Assembly: GCA_024803745.1 (NCBI GenBank)
Contig: JANJXV010000030.1
Span: forward strand, 4,111,001 to 4,175,000
Origin: Megascapheus bottae
Taxonomy: Eukaryota > Chordata > Mammalia > Rodentia > Geomyidae
Reading direction: 5' to 3'
DNA length: 64,000 nt
Shown: in pieces, positions 24,585 to 36,119 of the stretch
Numbering within the stretch: position 1 is the first letter of the stretch
Layout: every line of letters starts with the position of its first letter
Translations under genes and position numbers: made by a program
Notes under the pieces: model-generated
Databases searched by the model: none
What the model saw: the letters and a program-made list of their open reading frames with translations, nothing else
What the model was told of the DNA's origin: nothing

Positions 24585-24765
24585 GGGGTCTGCAACGCAG
24601 AATCTGAAGCCTGGTTGGTTGGGAGTGCCAACTGATTCTAACACTCCCACAGTCACGCAACCCCGTGAGTCTCAGATTCCTCATCCATCAAACAATGACA
24701 ACTATAAGACACTCCTTGAGTTGATTCTGAGGAGTGAGTTTATCTAACAGAAGTCTTTAAGGAGT
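24585..24765 (+). repeat. MIR SINE copy
   Basis: GTCACGCAACCCCGTGAG, then TCTCAGATTCCTCATCC and CAAACAATGACAACTATAAG run parallel to the MIR centre and 3' part. A following GATTCTGAGGAGTGAGTT fits 'ttgtgaggattaaatgag'. Confidence 0.65.
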
Positions 24766-25205
24766 GTCTCTCACATGAACAGGATGCAGGCATAAGTATG
24801 GACGTTTCCAGTTATTTTGAATCCCATAGAGACATCCCATAGGTAGTGTGTCTGTGTGTTCACAAGTTGAAAATATGTTCTGGACAGCAAACATGGCTTG
24901 CATGATGACAGTAAGAAAAACAGAAGTTGAGATCCTTCCCCTCCTAGAGGAATCTGAAGAATGAGATTTTCCCAAGCACAGAAACATAAGGAAAGTGTGC
25001 CAGACTGTAAAGCCCTTTATACCTAAAGATTAATAAGCATCCTAATAAAAGAAGACATTCAAAAACAAGTGAAAGCAAAGAGGCATGGGAGAGGCTCTGT
25101 GTGACCAAGTACAGGAGAGAAACACCTGGGGTTATTTTTATTTGTAGATTCTAGTCCAGTATTTCCGACTTGTTCCCCATCAACTTCCAAGCTCCAAGTG
25201 GGTAG

Positions 25206-25271
25206 TTCTCTGAATGTACCTTGAGTAGCAAAGGGAATTTCTCTGAATGTACCTTGAGTAGCAAAGGCTTT
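25206..25271. repeat. 33-bp tandem duplication
   Basis: Two adjacent 33-bp units start TTCTCTGAATGTACC at 25206 and 25239. The first 29 bases of each are identical (both include TTGAGTAGCAAAGG), and the last four differ. This is a simple recent duplication with no insertion between copies. Confidence 0.92.
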
Positions 25272-25652
25272 ATCTCATCCTTTTGAATTTTTTTAAAAAA
25301 TATAAACCTTGAATAGACACATAGAGAAACAAGTGACACGGCATTAGGTGTGAGATGCCTAGGATAAGGGAAACAAGCAACCGGCTTTCTTGTAGCTGGT
25401 AGGTTGACATTCAATCAGAACACGCAGTGCATGTAAGAGAGAATGAGTTGGAGATTGTGATCTGGCCCCTCTTCTTCTTGCTTACTGTGCCCAGCAGAGC
25501 TGCTGGCTATAAGGCTGGGCATAGGTTGCTTGTGGCATGTGTCTTTCTACAGCAGTAGTGTCTTTCTGATTTTGGTGTGTGGTTACTGAAATTTGAACTT
25601 TCCTTCATAATACAAACTTGAAGTAGGAGGAATACCCTCTTCGGAAAAAAAA

Positions 25653-25702
25653 ATAGGAAGGGAATGTAGAGGTGAAAATAAGAAGGGAATGTAGAGGTTT
25701 GC
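25653..25702. repeat. 25-bp tandem duplication
   Basis: Units at 25653 and 25678 share GAAGGGAATGTAGAGGT; 20 of the first 21 bases agree. It sits only about 400 bases from the 33-bp duplication. Confidence 0.85.
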
Positions 25703-26647
25703 AAGCAAACAAATAGGAAAACTCCCCATTCCCAGCAGAAACCGTTTTTTCCCTCTATCAAGCTGAGAAACAGGGTTCCCTTCCCCAACTCTGGTATCCT
25801 TCTCCAGGAGTCCTTCTTACTGAAAGCTCAGCTGACCACTGGGCTGGATCTCTCTGTACTGGGCAAACACACATCACTGTGTTTGATTTGTTTTCCTCTT
25901 CATTCTGCAGATCAAATTTTCAAGCATCTCTTTGTTGTTTTGTTCTCACTGAGTTTCCTGGAAGAGCTAACCTCAGAGTGCCATAGAAAAATGCCTTCTT
26001 TACTGTACCTTTGGCCCTGCAGGGTGAATAGCGGCTATTTTCCAAGAAAGCTCATTCTTTGAGAGTTTCAGTGCAATTGTACTGATTTTACTGGCTCTGG
26101 AAACCTCGAAGGCATCAGAAGTCTTTGAAAACCAAGAAAAATGTGTCAAAACATTTTTGCAGTTAATGACTTTATACAACAATGCATATGCTATGCTATC
26201 TAGTTGGTTAAAGCCTATTCCTCTCATGGACTCATATGCCACCATTTATTTCAGCTCTGAAATGCATGAATCCCATTTTCTTTCAGTAGGTATGGCATCA
26301 TCTTGTAGGCTCCATGGGAATCATTTTAATGGAATGCACTTGAGACAGTCCTGTGGCTCTGAAACAGAGTGGTTTGCCTGGATACAGAACTCTGAAGATG
26401 AGCAGAGACCTTCTAGCAGACACACTGAGCTCACAGATGAAGAAATAGTCCTCAACATGTTAATATTTTAGTGAGAATAAAGGCTGGCAGGTGCAGAGCC
26501 TGAACACCAATGACTGCCTTCCAACTGGAATCTGTCCATTCTTCCACACAGATGAAAGAGACTTTGTATCTGGATGAGTTTTGCACGGAAGCCAGAGTCC
26601 AAGAACCAGGCTTAAAGATAGTGCTTTAAAATGCATACAGAATGCAG

Positions 26648-26947
26648 TTGTGGGCCCAACAATATCCTCCCTTCAAATTATTTCTTGAAATCTTAACCCA
26701 TAGGACTTTCAAATATGACTGAATTTAGAAAGAAATAGTTACAGAAGCCATCAAATTAAGAGGGCTTTAGAACGAAGCCTAAGCCAATCTGATGGACAGA
26801 GATGGAGACAGAGAGGACAAAGGAAGAAGATGGCCAGGGAAAGGTGATTGGGATTTGTAGCTCCTGAAACTGTGAAGAAACATTTCTGTTTTTTAATCCA
26901 TGTGCTTGAGGCACTCACATCCAACAGTCTGAAGAAACCAATACAGA
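26648..26947 (+). mobile_element. MLT1-type LTR (ERVL-MaLR), solo, old
   Basis: The order of phrases matches mammalian MaLR LTRs: GAAATCTTAACCCATAGGAC, GACTGAATTTAGAAAGAAAT (the 'gtgaccttatttggaaatagg' region), CCATCAAATTAAGAGGG, AGGAAGAAGATGGCC, CTCCTGAAACTGTGAAGAAA, and an AATACAG-type end. It is heavily diverged, with no internal region on either side, so it is probably a solo LTR. Confidence 0.7.
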
Positions 26948-27290
26948 GTGGAACAAAACTATTCCCCCTTGCTTTGAGAACAAGAGGATATACTGTCTGG
27001 AGGAAGTCACAATGCTGAAGCTACACTTCGTTTCTCAGTGAGCCAGAGATGCAAAGCCAGGCAGGATTAGGAGGAAGGAAACTACACCGTGGAAAGGAAG
27101 CTCATCTCATCTCTGTCTTCTCTTGCATGGGCCCTCTCCTCTGTCCTCCACGAATTGACTTTGACTAGCTGGGTTTTCTTTTTTACTTTTAAAATGAAAT
27201 TTGACTGTAAAGAAAAGGGTTCATTCAGCATGCACCAGACCTAAGATCTCCTTCCTCAGAATGGTTGGTGAAACATTCAGATTCAGGGTA

Positions 27291-27776
27291 AGAAATCACT
27301 TCCCAAACTTAGGCTCAATGGTTTCCCTCATTCGTCATAATCAGTAGAAACCTTGGGCTCTACTAGCAGAGATCTGCAATAGAGCAAAACCTTGATACAT
27401 AAGGCCATATAATGTGAAGCTAATTGAAAGGACCTCCAGGATATTGAAACAAGAGCCATATAATCAATGATTGTTGTCTTTAATGTAATATGTTTTCTCT
27501 CATCTCCTTTGCTGTCCCTTGGGTACCTCATATTGTTACAGTATCTCACTTTGTTATCTGATATATTGAATTTATTTGTATTTGGTTATTTGAAATTTGA
27601 TAGGGAAGGGGAGAAAACCAAGACTGGTGGGGGGGTGGGGGGGAGGGTAATGGGTACCAAGACATGTGAAAGGGTATCAATGTCTGTGAATTAATGCACC
27701 TTCTATCTGGCAAATATCATGTAACCCTTTTATTAATTACAATAAAAAATTAAAAAAAAAGAAATCACTTCCCAAA
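27291..27776 (+). mobile_element. About 453-bp L1-like 3'-end retroelement, copy 2, with target-site duplication
   Basis: A 16-base duplication, GAAATCACTTCCCAAA, flanks the element at 27292-27307 and 27761-27776. The insert (27308-27760) starts CTTAGGCTCAATGGTTTCCC, carries a strong G tract (27629-27647) and ends GTAACCCTT...ATTAATTACAATAAA (27721-27746) plus an A tail. The 16-base duplication and tail are hallmarks of L1-type retroposition. The perfect duplication suggests it is younger than the 6695-7130 copy. No open frame of note. Confidence 0.85.
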
Positions 27777-28297
27777 GCAAGTATTGGTATGGGCCAAAGA
27801 CAGTCTCTGGGATGGATCTCCACAGTAGAGCTTGCTCAAGGCCCAAGTGGCTTTGGTCACGCTCCAAAGACAGCTGTGTTGCCCATTTCCGAGGTGCACA
27901 CACTGACTGGGCCTTATGACTGCATTTCTGGGCATGGTGGTGAAGGAAGGGAATCCCAGAGGTGTCACCAGCAGGTCTGCTGTTGAGGCTCACAGGAGAC
28001 AGAAATGAGACACAGATGCCTGACTCCTCTCACAGAGCCCGGGCCCAGGTCTACCTGCATACTGACAACTGTTGACAACCCCGTGCAGTCTGGTGTCTCA
28101 CCTGGTGCTCACTCAGAGAGCTACAGAACACCCATGGACACCTTCGTCCACCCAACGGTATGTCCACTGAGAGCAAGGAGACAGATGGAGAAGGAGAACA
28201 AGGCTTTCAGAGCCGTCCTGGTGACAGCCTTTGAGTCAGGCATGGTCTCCGGGGGTTAATGGTATGGACATGGACATGGCCATGACCTTCTGGAAGA

Positions 28298-28300
<3 letters not shown>

Positions 28301-28351
<51 letters not shown>

Positions 28352-28419
28352 GCACACACACGCACACACACACACACACATGCAAGTACACGCACACACA
28401 CACACACGCACACACACAC
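28301..28419. repeat. (CA)n microsatellite with CG steps
   Basis: A pure (CA)n run from 28301 is then interrupted repeatedly by GCA and one ATGCAAGTA, continuing to 28419. Almost the entire 119 bases alternates purine and pyrimidine. Confidence 0.93.
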
Positions 28420-28667
28420 TTTCTGCATTTGTTTGGTTATGGGTTCCCATGCAATGGGCCTGGCTAATGGGTTTATTTATTTAGTCACACATTCAAGAAA
28501 CATTTGGGGGGACAGTTGAGGCAGAGGCTGTACATAAACGTTAGAATTTGCAATGCCAATTTGCTCTAGATGAGCTCCGGGACAGAGCACACAGTAAAGA
28601 GAACTAGCGAAAGGACGGTGAAGACACAGCTCCACTGACAGGAAATGGCCTGTCTTCCCTTGCAGCC

Positions 28668-28669
<2 letters not shown>

Positions 28670-28741
<72 letters not shown>
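28670..28741. repeat. (GA)36 microsatellite
   Basis: An uninterrupted GA dinucleotide run of about 72 bases following the phrase CCTTGCAGCCTG. Confidence 0.95.
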
Positions 28742-28774
28742 ACGAGTATTCTCTAAGCACCAGACACCAGGTGG

Positions 28775-28935
28775 CCAATAAGAGTGGGAAATTACTGTTT
28801 TAATCATTAATTACCAAATAAATGTCACTTTGCTGGTACAATATATGCCATGATTTCTGTCATAAATTGACATCTGTAAGTCATAAATTGCTTAGTTTTA
28901 GCTGCTTCTAATTGCTAAATTTTCCCAAGCTACAT
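28775..28935. promoter_or_regulatory. Possible conserved non-coding element
   Basis: Directly follows the GA microsatellite. It carries clustered TAAT cores (TTTTAATCATTAATTACC, GCTTCTAATTGCTAAA) and two similar phrases, TCATAAATTGACAT and TCATAAATTGCTTAG. Repeat-free. Conservation is not testable here. Confidence 0.25.
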
Positions 28936-29984
28936 GGCGCACACATTTTGGATCCAGTTCAAACTTCTGTGGCACATGGGTGCCTTCTGAGAATTGGCAA
29001 TAGACAAAAAAAAAAAAAAACGTAAAAAAGAGAAACACAAAAGGGTTCGGATGGCTTCCCCGGTGCAAGAGTTACTAGATTTCTCATAAAAAGCATTCAG
29101 CCTTAATTACAGGAGAGAGGGTGTTCGTGGGAAGCACGAAGACCCTTTAATGAGACAGTAGATTCTGGCGGCCTGCACAGAAAGTAAGCGAGTTTTCAGT
29201 GGCTGGGGATGGAATCAAAAGGGAAAGTTTTCCCCATTCGATTGGGGGAGGCAGGCCCTGTCTTCGCATTGTTCAGGTACACTCCTGTTTCTTCGCTGTT
29301 TGATTTTACACCAAGTTATTCCTAGAGGAGCCCACAGTCTCTTTTACACAGGAGCCTAAAAATACATGCTCTTGAGAATATGGTCATAGTAGGTTACGAA
29401 TAATACTAGTATTCTGAGCACAGGCAGAAAGAGCTAGCACTTTTCTTCTAAGCACAGAAGATGATGAGACAAATGAGCTGTGCGATTTCTGCTCAGGTAA
29501 ACCAGGGTAAACTGCCTTTTCCCTTTTTCCTGAGCACAAATCTTACTCATCTCACTTGTCAGGGAAATCCATGTCTCCTTAGAATTTACCTCTATTTCTG
29601 AAAAGCATGGAAATGACAAGGAAAGGCGGCTTGGAAGGCTCAAACTATCAGTGTGAGCCTGTGTTGCCTGGGAGTCTCCAACCTCAGGTCTTTGGCCTCT
29701 GTGCCCAATGCTGCACTGGGTGTCTCAGAGTTCCTGAGCCCCTGGGCTGTGGTGGAGAACAAAGCTGACACCTGGGGCCTTCCCTGGTTCCTCACCCTGG
29801 CCGCAGGAATGCACAGGAGCTTTGAGGCACTGACTCTCCTCTTCCTCATTCCTTAGGCTGGAGGCAATGGCAGTCCCCATTTCCTGTGATTTCCTCTGGA
29901 TTTCTCAGATTTTGGTTTGCCCGTGGAATCAACTTCTCACATTAATTTTCTTCTGGCTTAAAGACTCAGTGTGATTTGATCTCT

Positions 29985-30202
29985 GGATTGGGCCCAATCA
30001 TGCCTCTAATACTAGCTACTCAGGAGGCTGAGATTTGAAGACGGTGGTTCAAAGCCTGCCTGGACAGGAAAGTCTGTGAGAGTCTTATCTCCAATCACCT
30101 ACCCCAAAAGCTGGCAGTGGAGCTGTGTCTCCAGTGGTGGAACTCTAGCCTTGAGCACAAAAGCTTAGGGACAGAATCTAGACCCTGAGTTCAAGCCCCA
30201 GG

Positions 30203-30242
<40 letters not shown>
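29985..30242 (+). repeat. B1-like + Geo SINE with (CA)n tail
   Basis: Head: ACTAGCTACTCAGGAGGCTG and GTTCAAAGCCTGCCTGG. Tail monomer: AAGCTGGCAGTGGAGCTGTG, CTCTAGCCTTGAGCAC and GAGTTCAAGCCCCAGGA. The A-rich tail has become a (AC)19 microsatellite at 30204-30242. Plus strand. Confidence 0.85.
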
Positions 30243-30246
<4 letters not shown>

Positions 30247-30261
30247 AATACAAACTGAGCT

Positions 30262-30520
30262 TTGTCCCATGGCCCAAGTCTGTAATCTGATCTACTTAGA
30301 AGCATGGTTCAAGGATATCCCAGGACTAAAAGGTTTCTAGACGTTACCTCAACCAGGTAAAGTGGCACAGGGCTCTCATTCTAGGAATGAAAGGACACAC
30401 AGATAGGGGGGTGATCGTCCAGACCAGCTCAGATATGAAGCACGATTCCGAACACTGCAAAAGGGGCTGACATGTCACTCAGTGTTAGAGCACCCCCTTA
30501 GCAACCAGAAGGATGACTTC
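30262..30520 (+). repeat. Diverged composite SINE
   Basis: CCCAAGTCTGTAATCTGATC and TACTTAGAAGCATGGTTCAA retain the 'ctgtaatcc...tacttgggaggc' head. The end has GTGTTAGAGCACCCCCTTAG, a tRNA-like 'gtagagcgcctgccttgc' phrase. Many substitutions; the family assignment (B1 plus ID-type tail) is tentative. Confidence 0.45.
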
Positions 30521-31677
30521 CCTGAGCATCTGAGGGGAGTCTACAGCTAGCACATCTATGTATGGACAGATTGGATTTATATCCTTTGCTATCTTAATAA
30601 AAGGCCATTTGCTAAGTTAACTAGTTAAGAAAACGAAAGAAGGGAAGAGGACATAAGTTTGCAAAGAAGCTGATGTCTGGAAGGGGGAAGGAAGGAGGGA
30701 GAGAAAGGAAGCGAGAAGGGAGGAAGAAAGCCAGACAGCCCAGTGGCTGATTTTTCCACTGTTCTTGGAAGCACTGCCCGTACAATGTAAGTGCCGAGAT
30801 CACTAGGCCTGGTCTCCTGGAATGCTGAGGTTTGAATCTAACGTGATACCTATATTGATGAATTAGACAGATAAAACAGAATGGTTGTTTTGGGTTACTA
30901 TGTTAGTTCCCATGAAGGGGAGTAAGTTCCTAAAACAGGAAAAATTTATGTGAAGGGAAGAAGCATGAGAGACAGACAGGACAAAGAAGAGGGCAAATCT
31001 GACAGTGAGAAGCACACATAAATAGGCAGAGAGCTGAGACAGAGACAGAGAGATACCAGCATAGAGGAAGAGAGAAATAGGTTGCAAGGCAAAGACTCAT
31101 GGAGAATTACAAAGTTATATAGAGAGACACACACAGACACAGAGAGAAAAATAGAAAGCCAGAGACAGAAGGGCAGAGAGACCCAGACACAGGAAGAGAT
31201 GTGAGCTCAACCTGGAGTCTGCTGCTCATCTGATCGGTCCTGTTCCATGCATCTCCCAAGGCAAGCCAGGGCGTGTGCAAAGGCCGTGTTGCCCAGGGCA
31301 ACAGCCTGTCTATACCTTGTGGGAGCACACACAGAGGCACGCCCACATCCAGCCCCCCCCCCCACATACACACACTATAAGACATCATTTCCCCCCTGAA
31401 AATGTCATATTGTTCAACATACTTTAAGACTTCCATATCAATGACTTCTTGGAAATAATGACAGAGTTTGAAGATGCTTGTTTGCTTTCTTTCCCTACCG
31501 TTCCATATTGTCTAGGGATATTGGCAAATGTTATTTAAATCAAAGTTGAAATGACGGATACTTGAAATCATGTGCCATTGTTTTCTTCCGTGAGTAAATT
31601 ACTAAACCACCACTGGGAACTTCATTTTGGAGAAAAAAAAAAACCCCAAGTCTTTTCTACTTTAAAATAAGGTAAAA

Positions 31678-31770
31678 GACTGGGGGCATCGCTCCAGTGG
31701 TAGAATGCAAGGGGCCTGAGTTTAAAACCCAGTATTGCTCCTATCCTCTATTAAAAAAACAAAAAACACA
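31678..31770 (+). repeat. ID-like (tRNA-derived) SINE
   Basis: GACTGGGGGCATCGCTCCAG, TGGTAGAATGCAAGGGGCC, TGAGTTTAAAACCCAGTATT: a tRNA-like monomer with degraded A and B boxes and an A-rich tail from about 31752. Several bases between the boxes are missing. Confidence 0.7.
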
Positions 31771-33277
31771 AAAGGAAGAAAAAGAAAGCGCATGCTCTAA
31801 AGTCTCTCCTTCAAGGGTCTTGCTTTTGGACTTTCTTCATCCAGTGAAAGACACTGCATTTGCCTGCATAATGAGTTATTATTCAAACAAAATAGAGATA
31901 CAGCTTTGTGTGTGTGTGCGTGTTTGTATGTATGTTGTAAAGCCTGTATGACAGGTTTGTTTACAGTTTCATGACAATATTTACATAGTGCTTGCTGGTA
32001 ATACTATAATTTATTTCACTACTATTTGCCTTCTTTGCTACTTTCCCTTTATAAATGTAGGAAGCAAACTAGAGGACCAAGAGGAGTTGTTTCCAGCAAA
32101 GCTACCTCTGGGATTCAAGTGTTTTTCTGCTGACAGGAAATAGCCATGATAGATTCTGTGGGAGCCAGGCCTGGCTTGAGAAGCTTCAAGGCAGGAGCCT
32201 GGGCATCAGACCTTCCCTTCCCCCCTTCCCCCCACCCCTCACCCCCCACCTCCCCGTGCTCTCTAGCTGATGGCTGGGCAAAGACACGACTTATTATGGG
32301 GTGGATCACTGTAGTCCCCAAACTTCTGGAGCCTTGCAACTTAAAAAAGGCTGCATTTGCTCCTCTGGAAAAGCAGCAGACTTGGCTTATGAAGTTAGCT
32401 CTGGCTTGAGGCAGGCTTGGCTGAGCATCTTACATGCCCCCAGGTGTGGAGAGAGCCCTATAGGGTGGTTTGCAGTCCAGTCATCAGGGCCCTGGAGATG
32501 GCATAGCCACCACTCTGTCTGCTGTCTTTTCCCACAGGGAAAAGCTAAGCAGGATGGTGATGACCTCACTGGCAGAGCACCAGACGCTGGCCACTACCCA
32601 CAGCCTGGTAAAGCGAGCATGAGATTCTAGAGCTGGCTACGCTTATGCTTACCCACATCCACTATGCAGTGTGCGTGAGGTCTGTTCTCATACACACGGA
32701 CAGAGGTTCTGCCCTCGGAGAACACACATCCGTCTGGGGTATGGCTGGCTGGCTGATCAGTCCCCTGTGCTCTTTCTGGTGTGCGGGTTTCTGATGTCCT
32801 CAGATGCCATCATCCTTGATGAGTCCATTTTGTGTGGCCATTGATTGTCAGAGAATCATCTTGAACAGCCTGGAGACTTTCTCCAGGAGAAGCAGATGGT
32901 GACAACACGGCTGCAGAATTTGAAAGGATGATTTGTGTGGTTGGCAGTGAACACATGCTCTGTGGGACTCTTCTGGGGTTGGTGGGTTAATATTTTAGGG
33001 TCTTTGGTTCTTACTTGAAAACAAGGATCATAATATCTTTCTGCTGTACCTGGCTTTGTTTTCTTCTTCTGGAAGGTCAAAACATGTCTTGTTTGAGGGA
33101 TCAGTTGAAAAGAATTGAAATGCACACATGGGAAATGATTTCTGGGATTATTTTTCCGGGCTTCCATGGAGGTGTTTGTGCTATCTCTGGTTTTCAGAGG
33201 ATTCGATGTACCTTTCTTCAAAGGTATATTTTAGCAGCCACCTGAACTGTTTTCTGGTGTTCTTTTGTTGTTGTTTT

Positions 33278-33378
33278 TTGTTTTTTTTTTGGCATCCAAG
33301 CCTGGAGATGAAAACAGGGTTTCATCTTTCTCTAGGTAGGCATTGCCCTGAGCTGTTGACTGGGAAGCATCTCCCAGT
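33278..33378 (-). repeat. Degraded tRNA-derived SINE, minus strand
   Basis: A T run at 33282-33290 precedes GGAGATGAAAACAGGGTTTC, CTAGGTAGGCATTGCCCTGA and GAAGCATCTCCCAG. This is the order of a reversed ID-type element ('ggggattgaacccagggtttc...ctaggcaagcactctaccactga...cccag'). Confidence 0.5.
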
Positions 33379-34179
33379 TTAGATATTTGGGCAGGAGGAA
33401 GATTATCAGGCTTAGTCTCTGCAATTGAGAAGGCAAGGCTTTCTGGGCAAGGAAGTGAGGCCTACCCTATATGACATGCCTCCAAGAGACAGTCCAGAAC
33501 AGGGGCTGCTGAGTCAGGCTGATCAGAGATAGCAACCATGTCAGAGAGAGCTATGTTTGTATTGGGGACTCTCGTGCCTGTGTGCTGGAGCTCAGGAAAG
33601 AGGCAGTGGGGACGTTCGAGGCCTTGTCATATGTGCTCTGCCTCTCATGTCCTTCAGACTTCCAGCAATCAGACTTCCATCTGATGTGTGCCCCCGACTG
33701 TACCATAGCTCCCCAAGGAGCTACTGGAACTGTTCACTAAGGATTGCCAAGGCTGACGGGGAAAAGCCTGGAGCCTTCTCCAGTGCCATGTGTGTGGATA
33801 GATGGAAGGGCGTGTCCTTCCCGCCTCCCACTGCAGCCTTCTGCTAGGTGGCCTGCGGAATGGCATGCAGGATCTGGGTAGAACACGCAGAAGGAGTGGG
33901 TCTTTTGCACTTGTGTGCAATGAGCAGAACACTCACTGTGGGGAAAGACACGAGTGAAAGGCTTCCACAGACGAGAGCATTCAGCTCTGCTAGGAGGGGC
34001 TGTGCAGGCAGCATGGTGGGAGGGATCTGAAGGATGCTTTGGAGGGTATCTAGGGGTAGCAACGAGAGGCCAGCAATTTAAGGACTGTGCTGATAGATAG
34101 CAAACTGAACCCAACCAAGAAAACTCTAGGAAGTAATATTTTTACAGGCAACTCGATTTCCTGACTCCCTCTTACAGGT

Positions 34180-34640
34180 TATTAAACTGGATTGGTTTTG
34201 TGGGTGAATTAAGATTATTGATAGAGCAGAATGAATCAATAACAGTAAAACCGTACTAAGGAGCGTTAATTAATTCACCCCTCACAGAATGGCTTGCTTA
34301 TGATTGGATTTTATGAGCAGAACAATTCGGCTGTTTTTGTTTCTTAAAAAAATTAAAACTAATATATTCCCCTGGCTGCGTAAGAAGCTGCTACAAATTA
34401 ATGACCAGGCGGCTTAGCTCATTAAAAGGTAACCATTTGGTTCTGTATTCTCACTGCTGATACTTCTCTGAGAGAGAGGAGGAAAATGTACGGTTCTTCC
34501 TTGCCAGCTCGCAGGTGGTAATCATGGAGAATAATGTGTCTTAAAGATGCCAAAGCAATGCATTTCACCACAGAGAAATGCTCTGGGTGAAAAATACTAC
34601 AACATTTCAGTGTAAGTACCTGCTGAATCCCAGAGCTGTA
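34180..34640. promoter_or_regulatory. Possible conserved non-coding element
   Basis: Repeat-free and rich in homeodomain-type sites: GTGAATTAAG, ATTATTGATAG, GAATCAATAAC, GTTAATTAATTC (34265-34276), TGATTGGATTTTATG, CAAATTAATGACC and GCTCATTAAAAGG. This is the densest such cluster in the window. No promoter or exon signal accompanies it, so a distal enhancer is the natural guess. Confidence 0.3.
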
Positions 34641-35239
34641 AACTCTTCTGCTTTTAAATACTCTTATGCAGCTTCACATCTCTGCACACACAGTGTAAAT
34701 ACAAATGTTGAGATTAATTTGGGGGGGGAGGAGTGGTTCTGCAGTCATGTCTAGCTGCCTCTAGCCCTCATTTCCTCTGCCCCTCTCCCACAGGCCTGCA
34801 CCCCGGTCTATCTAACCTCTATGCCATATGATAAGGTAAAACAGAGTGCTCGGAAATGGATTAAGGTGGGATTCAGAGAGGAGCTGGAAGGATACCTGGG
34901 TAGGACAAGCTCCACAGTTTTCGTGAAGGTGCAGAGGGCATAGTGTGACCTTGAAAAGCAGGGCCATAGGAAGCTGACTTTGGGTTTTGGACGTGGGCAT
35001 ACATGGATGGCTTAGACCACATTCTTGTCTCTTCACGGTTGTAGAAGTCACTGGGGAAGTCACTTCTGCTCCCACCACCCCATTTGGAGGTTACAATATG
35101 GAAGCTCAATTGCAATCAATACAAGTTGATAAGAAAAGGTGATTAGTAGCCATGCTTGTTCTGTTATGGAGTTTCCAGACTCAACAAATAACAAATCAGC
35201 GATTGTCCTGATTCTAGTGGCTTTGTAAGAAAGAGAATG

Positions 35240-35385
35240 GCCAGGCACAGAGAAGATCGACACATGAAGATGGAGGCAGAAACTAATGTACCCACAAGCC
35301 AGGGAATTCCCAGGGTCACCAGAAACTGAAAAGAGCAGAAACAACAATCCCCTAGAGCTTCTGGGAAGAACTTGAGACAACTGTA
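35240..35385 (+). mobile_element. MLT1-type LTR fragment
   Basis: GACACATGAAGATGGAGGCA, CCACAAGCCAGGGAATTCCC, GTCACCAGAAACTG and CCCCTAGAGCTTCTGGGAAG parallel the 3' half of MaLR LTRs ('gaagatggaggcagagattgg...acaagccaaggaatgccagg...ccaccagaagctgg...cctagagcctccagaggga'). The start and end of the LTR are not clear. Confidence 0.5.
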
Positions 35386-35939
35386 GTGGGTAAATACTCC
35401 TGAATGCTGTAAATATGGCTCTCCTTGGAGGTATCACTGTGGATACAATGAAGCAAAAACATGCAGGCAAAATCCTCATGGATGACTTCAGTCCCTGACA
35501 TTCAATGGTATGAGTAGTTAGAAGGCACAGGCACCCACTCATTTCCTGACTCTTGTCGAGTGATGCTCTGTATCCTTCTGGCACAATTCCAGTGGTCATT
35601 TGACTAGGTACCTGTAGAATCATAGGCAAAAGAACCCTTTTTTTTTCTTCATAAAGTTGCCCAGAGTGGTAGAGTATATTATAGTAGTGAAAAAATGGAC
35701 CCAGAAGAAAAGAATTTCAGAAAACCCAAGACCAATTGTAGTAAACATGTTTCATACATTGCCTAAAATATTTACAGTAACTGGTTATTAGTTATTGAAA
35801 TTGGAACCTAACTATATATGTCCTCTTTGGTGAAAGATCTTTGGCTCCAATCCTCTATTTTGACTGGCAATTCTACCTGACATCAAGGAATTTGGCTCCA
35901 AATTAGTGCCAATTTCAAAGAGACCAGGACTTTTTCTTG

Positions 35940-36035
35940 TTTTTTTTTCTTTTTGTTGGTGTGGGGCTTGAACCCTGGGCTTGAGCACTGTTCTTGAGCT
36001 CTTCAGTTCAAGGCCCATTCTCTCTGCTGTCATCT
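35940..36035 (-). repeat. Geo-type SINE monomer, minus strand
   Basis: A T-rich run at 35942-35956 is followed by GGGGCTTGAACCCTGGGC, TTGAGCACTGTTCTTGAGCT and TTCAAGGCCC: the reverse complement of the right (Geo) monomer's end. The left monomer is absent or unrecognisable. Confidence 0.65.
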
Positions 36036-36119
36036 CAGAAGGAAGATACCATGTGTGAAAGCTGACTCAGGGTCTCTAACGAAACCAGCTGGGCGTGTAC
36101 GTCTGCAGCTGACTCCTGA

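Larger units (their letters stand above)
27777..29984. other. Non-coding stretch with microsatellites
   Basis: Contains the CA-rich block 28301-28419, the (GA)36 run 28670-28741, a possible conserved block 28775-28935, an A run at 28986-29000, and unique sequence with no exon-like frame. Confidence 0.5.
31771..35230. other. Non-coding stretch, mostly unique
   Basis: Contains a C-rich run (32218-32250), one degraded tRNA-like SINE (33278-33378) and a possible conserved block (34180-34640). Overlapping open frames at 33557-34114 reach 125 codons on the minus strand but do not resemble a known domain and conflict with one another. Confidence 0.45.

Noticed and set aside
35060..35629. 189-codon open frame on the minus strand, longest in the window
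   Set aside because: It runs antisense through an MLT1-type LTR fragment (35240-35385), has no recognisable domain, no splice or promoter context, and a composition like the rest of the non-coding sequence.
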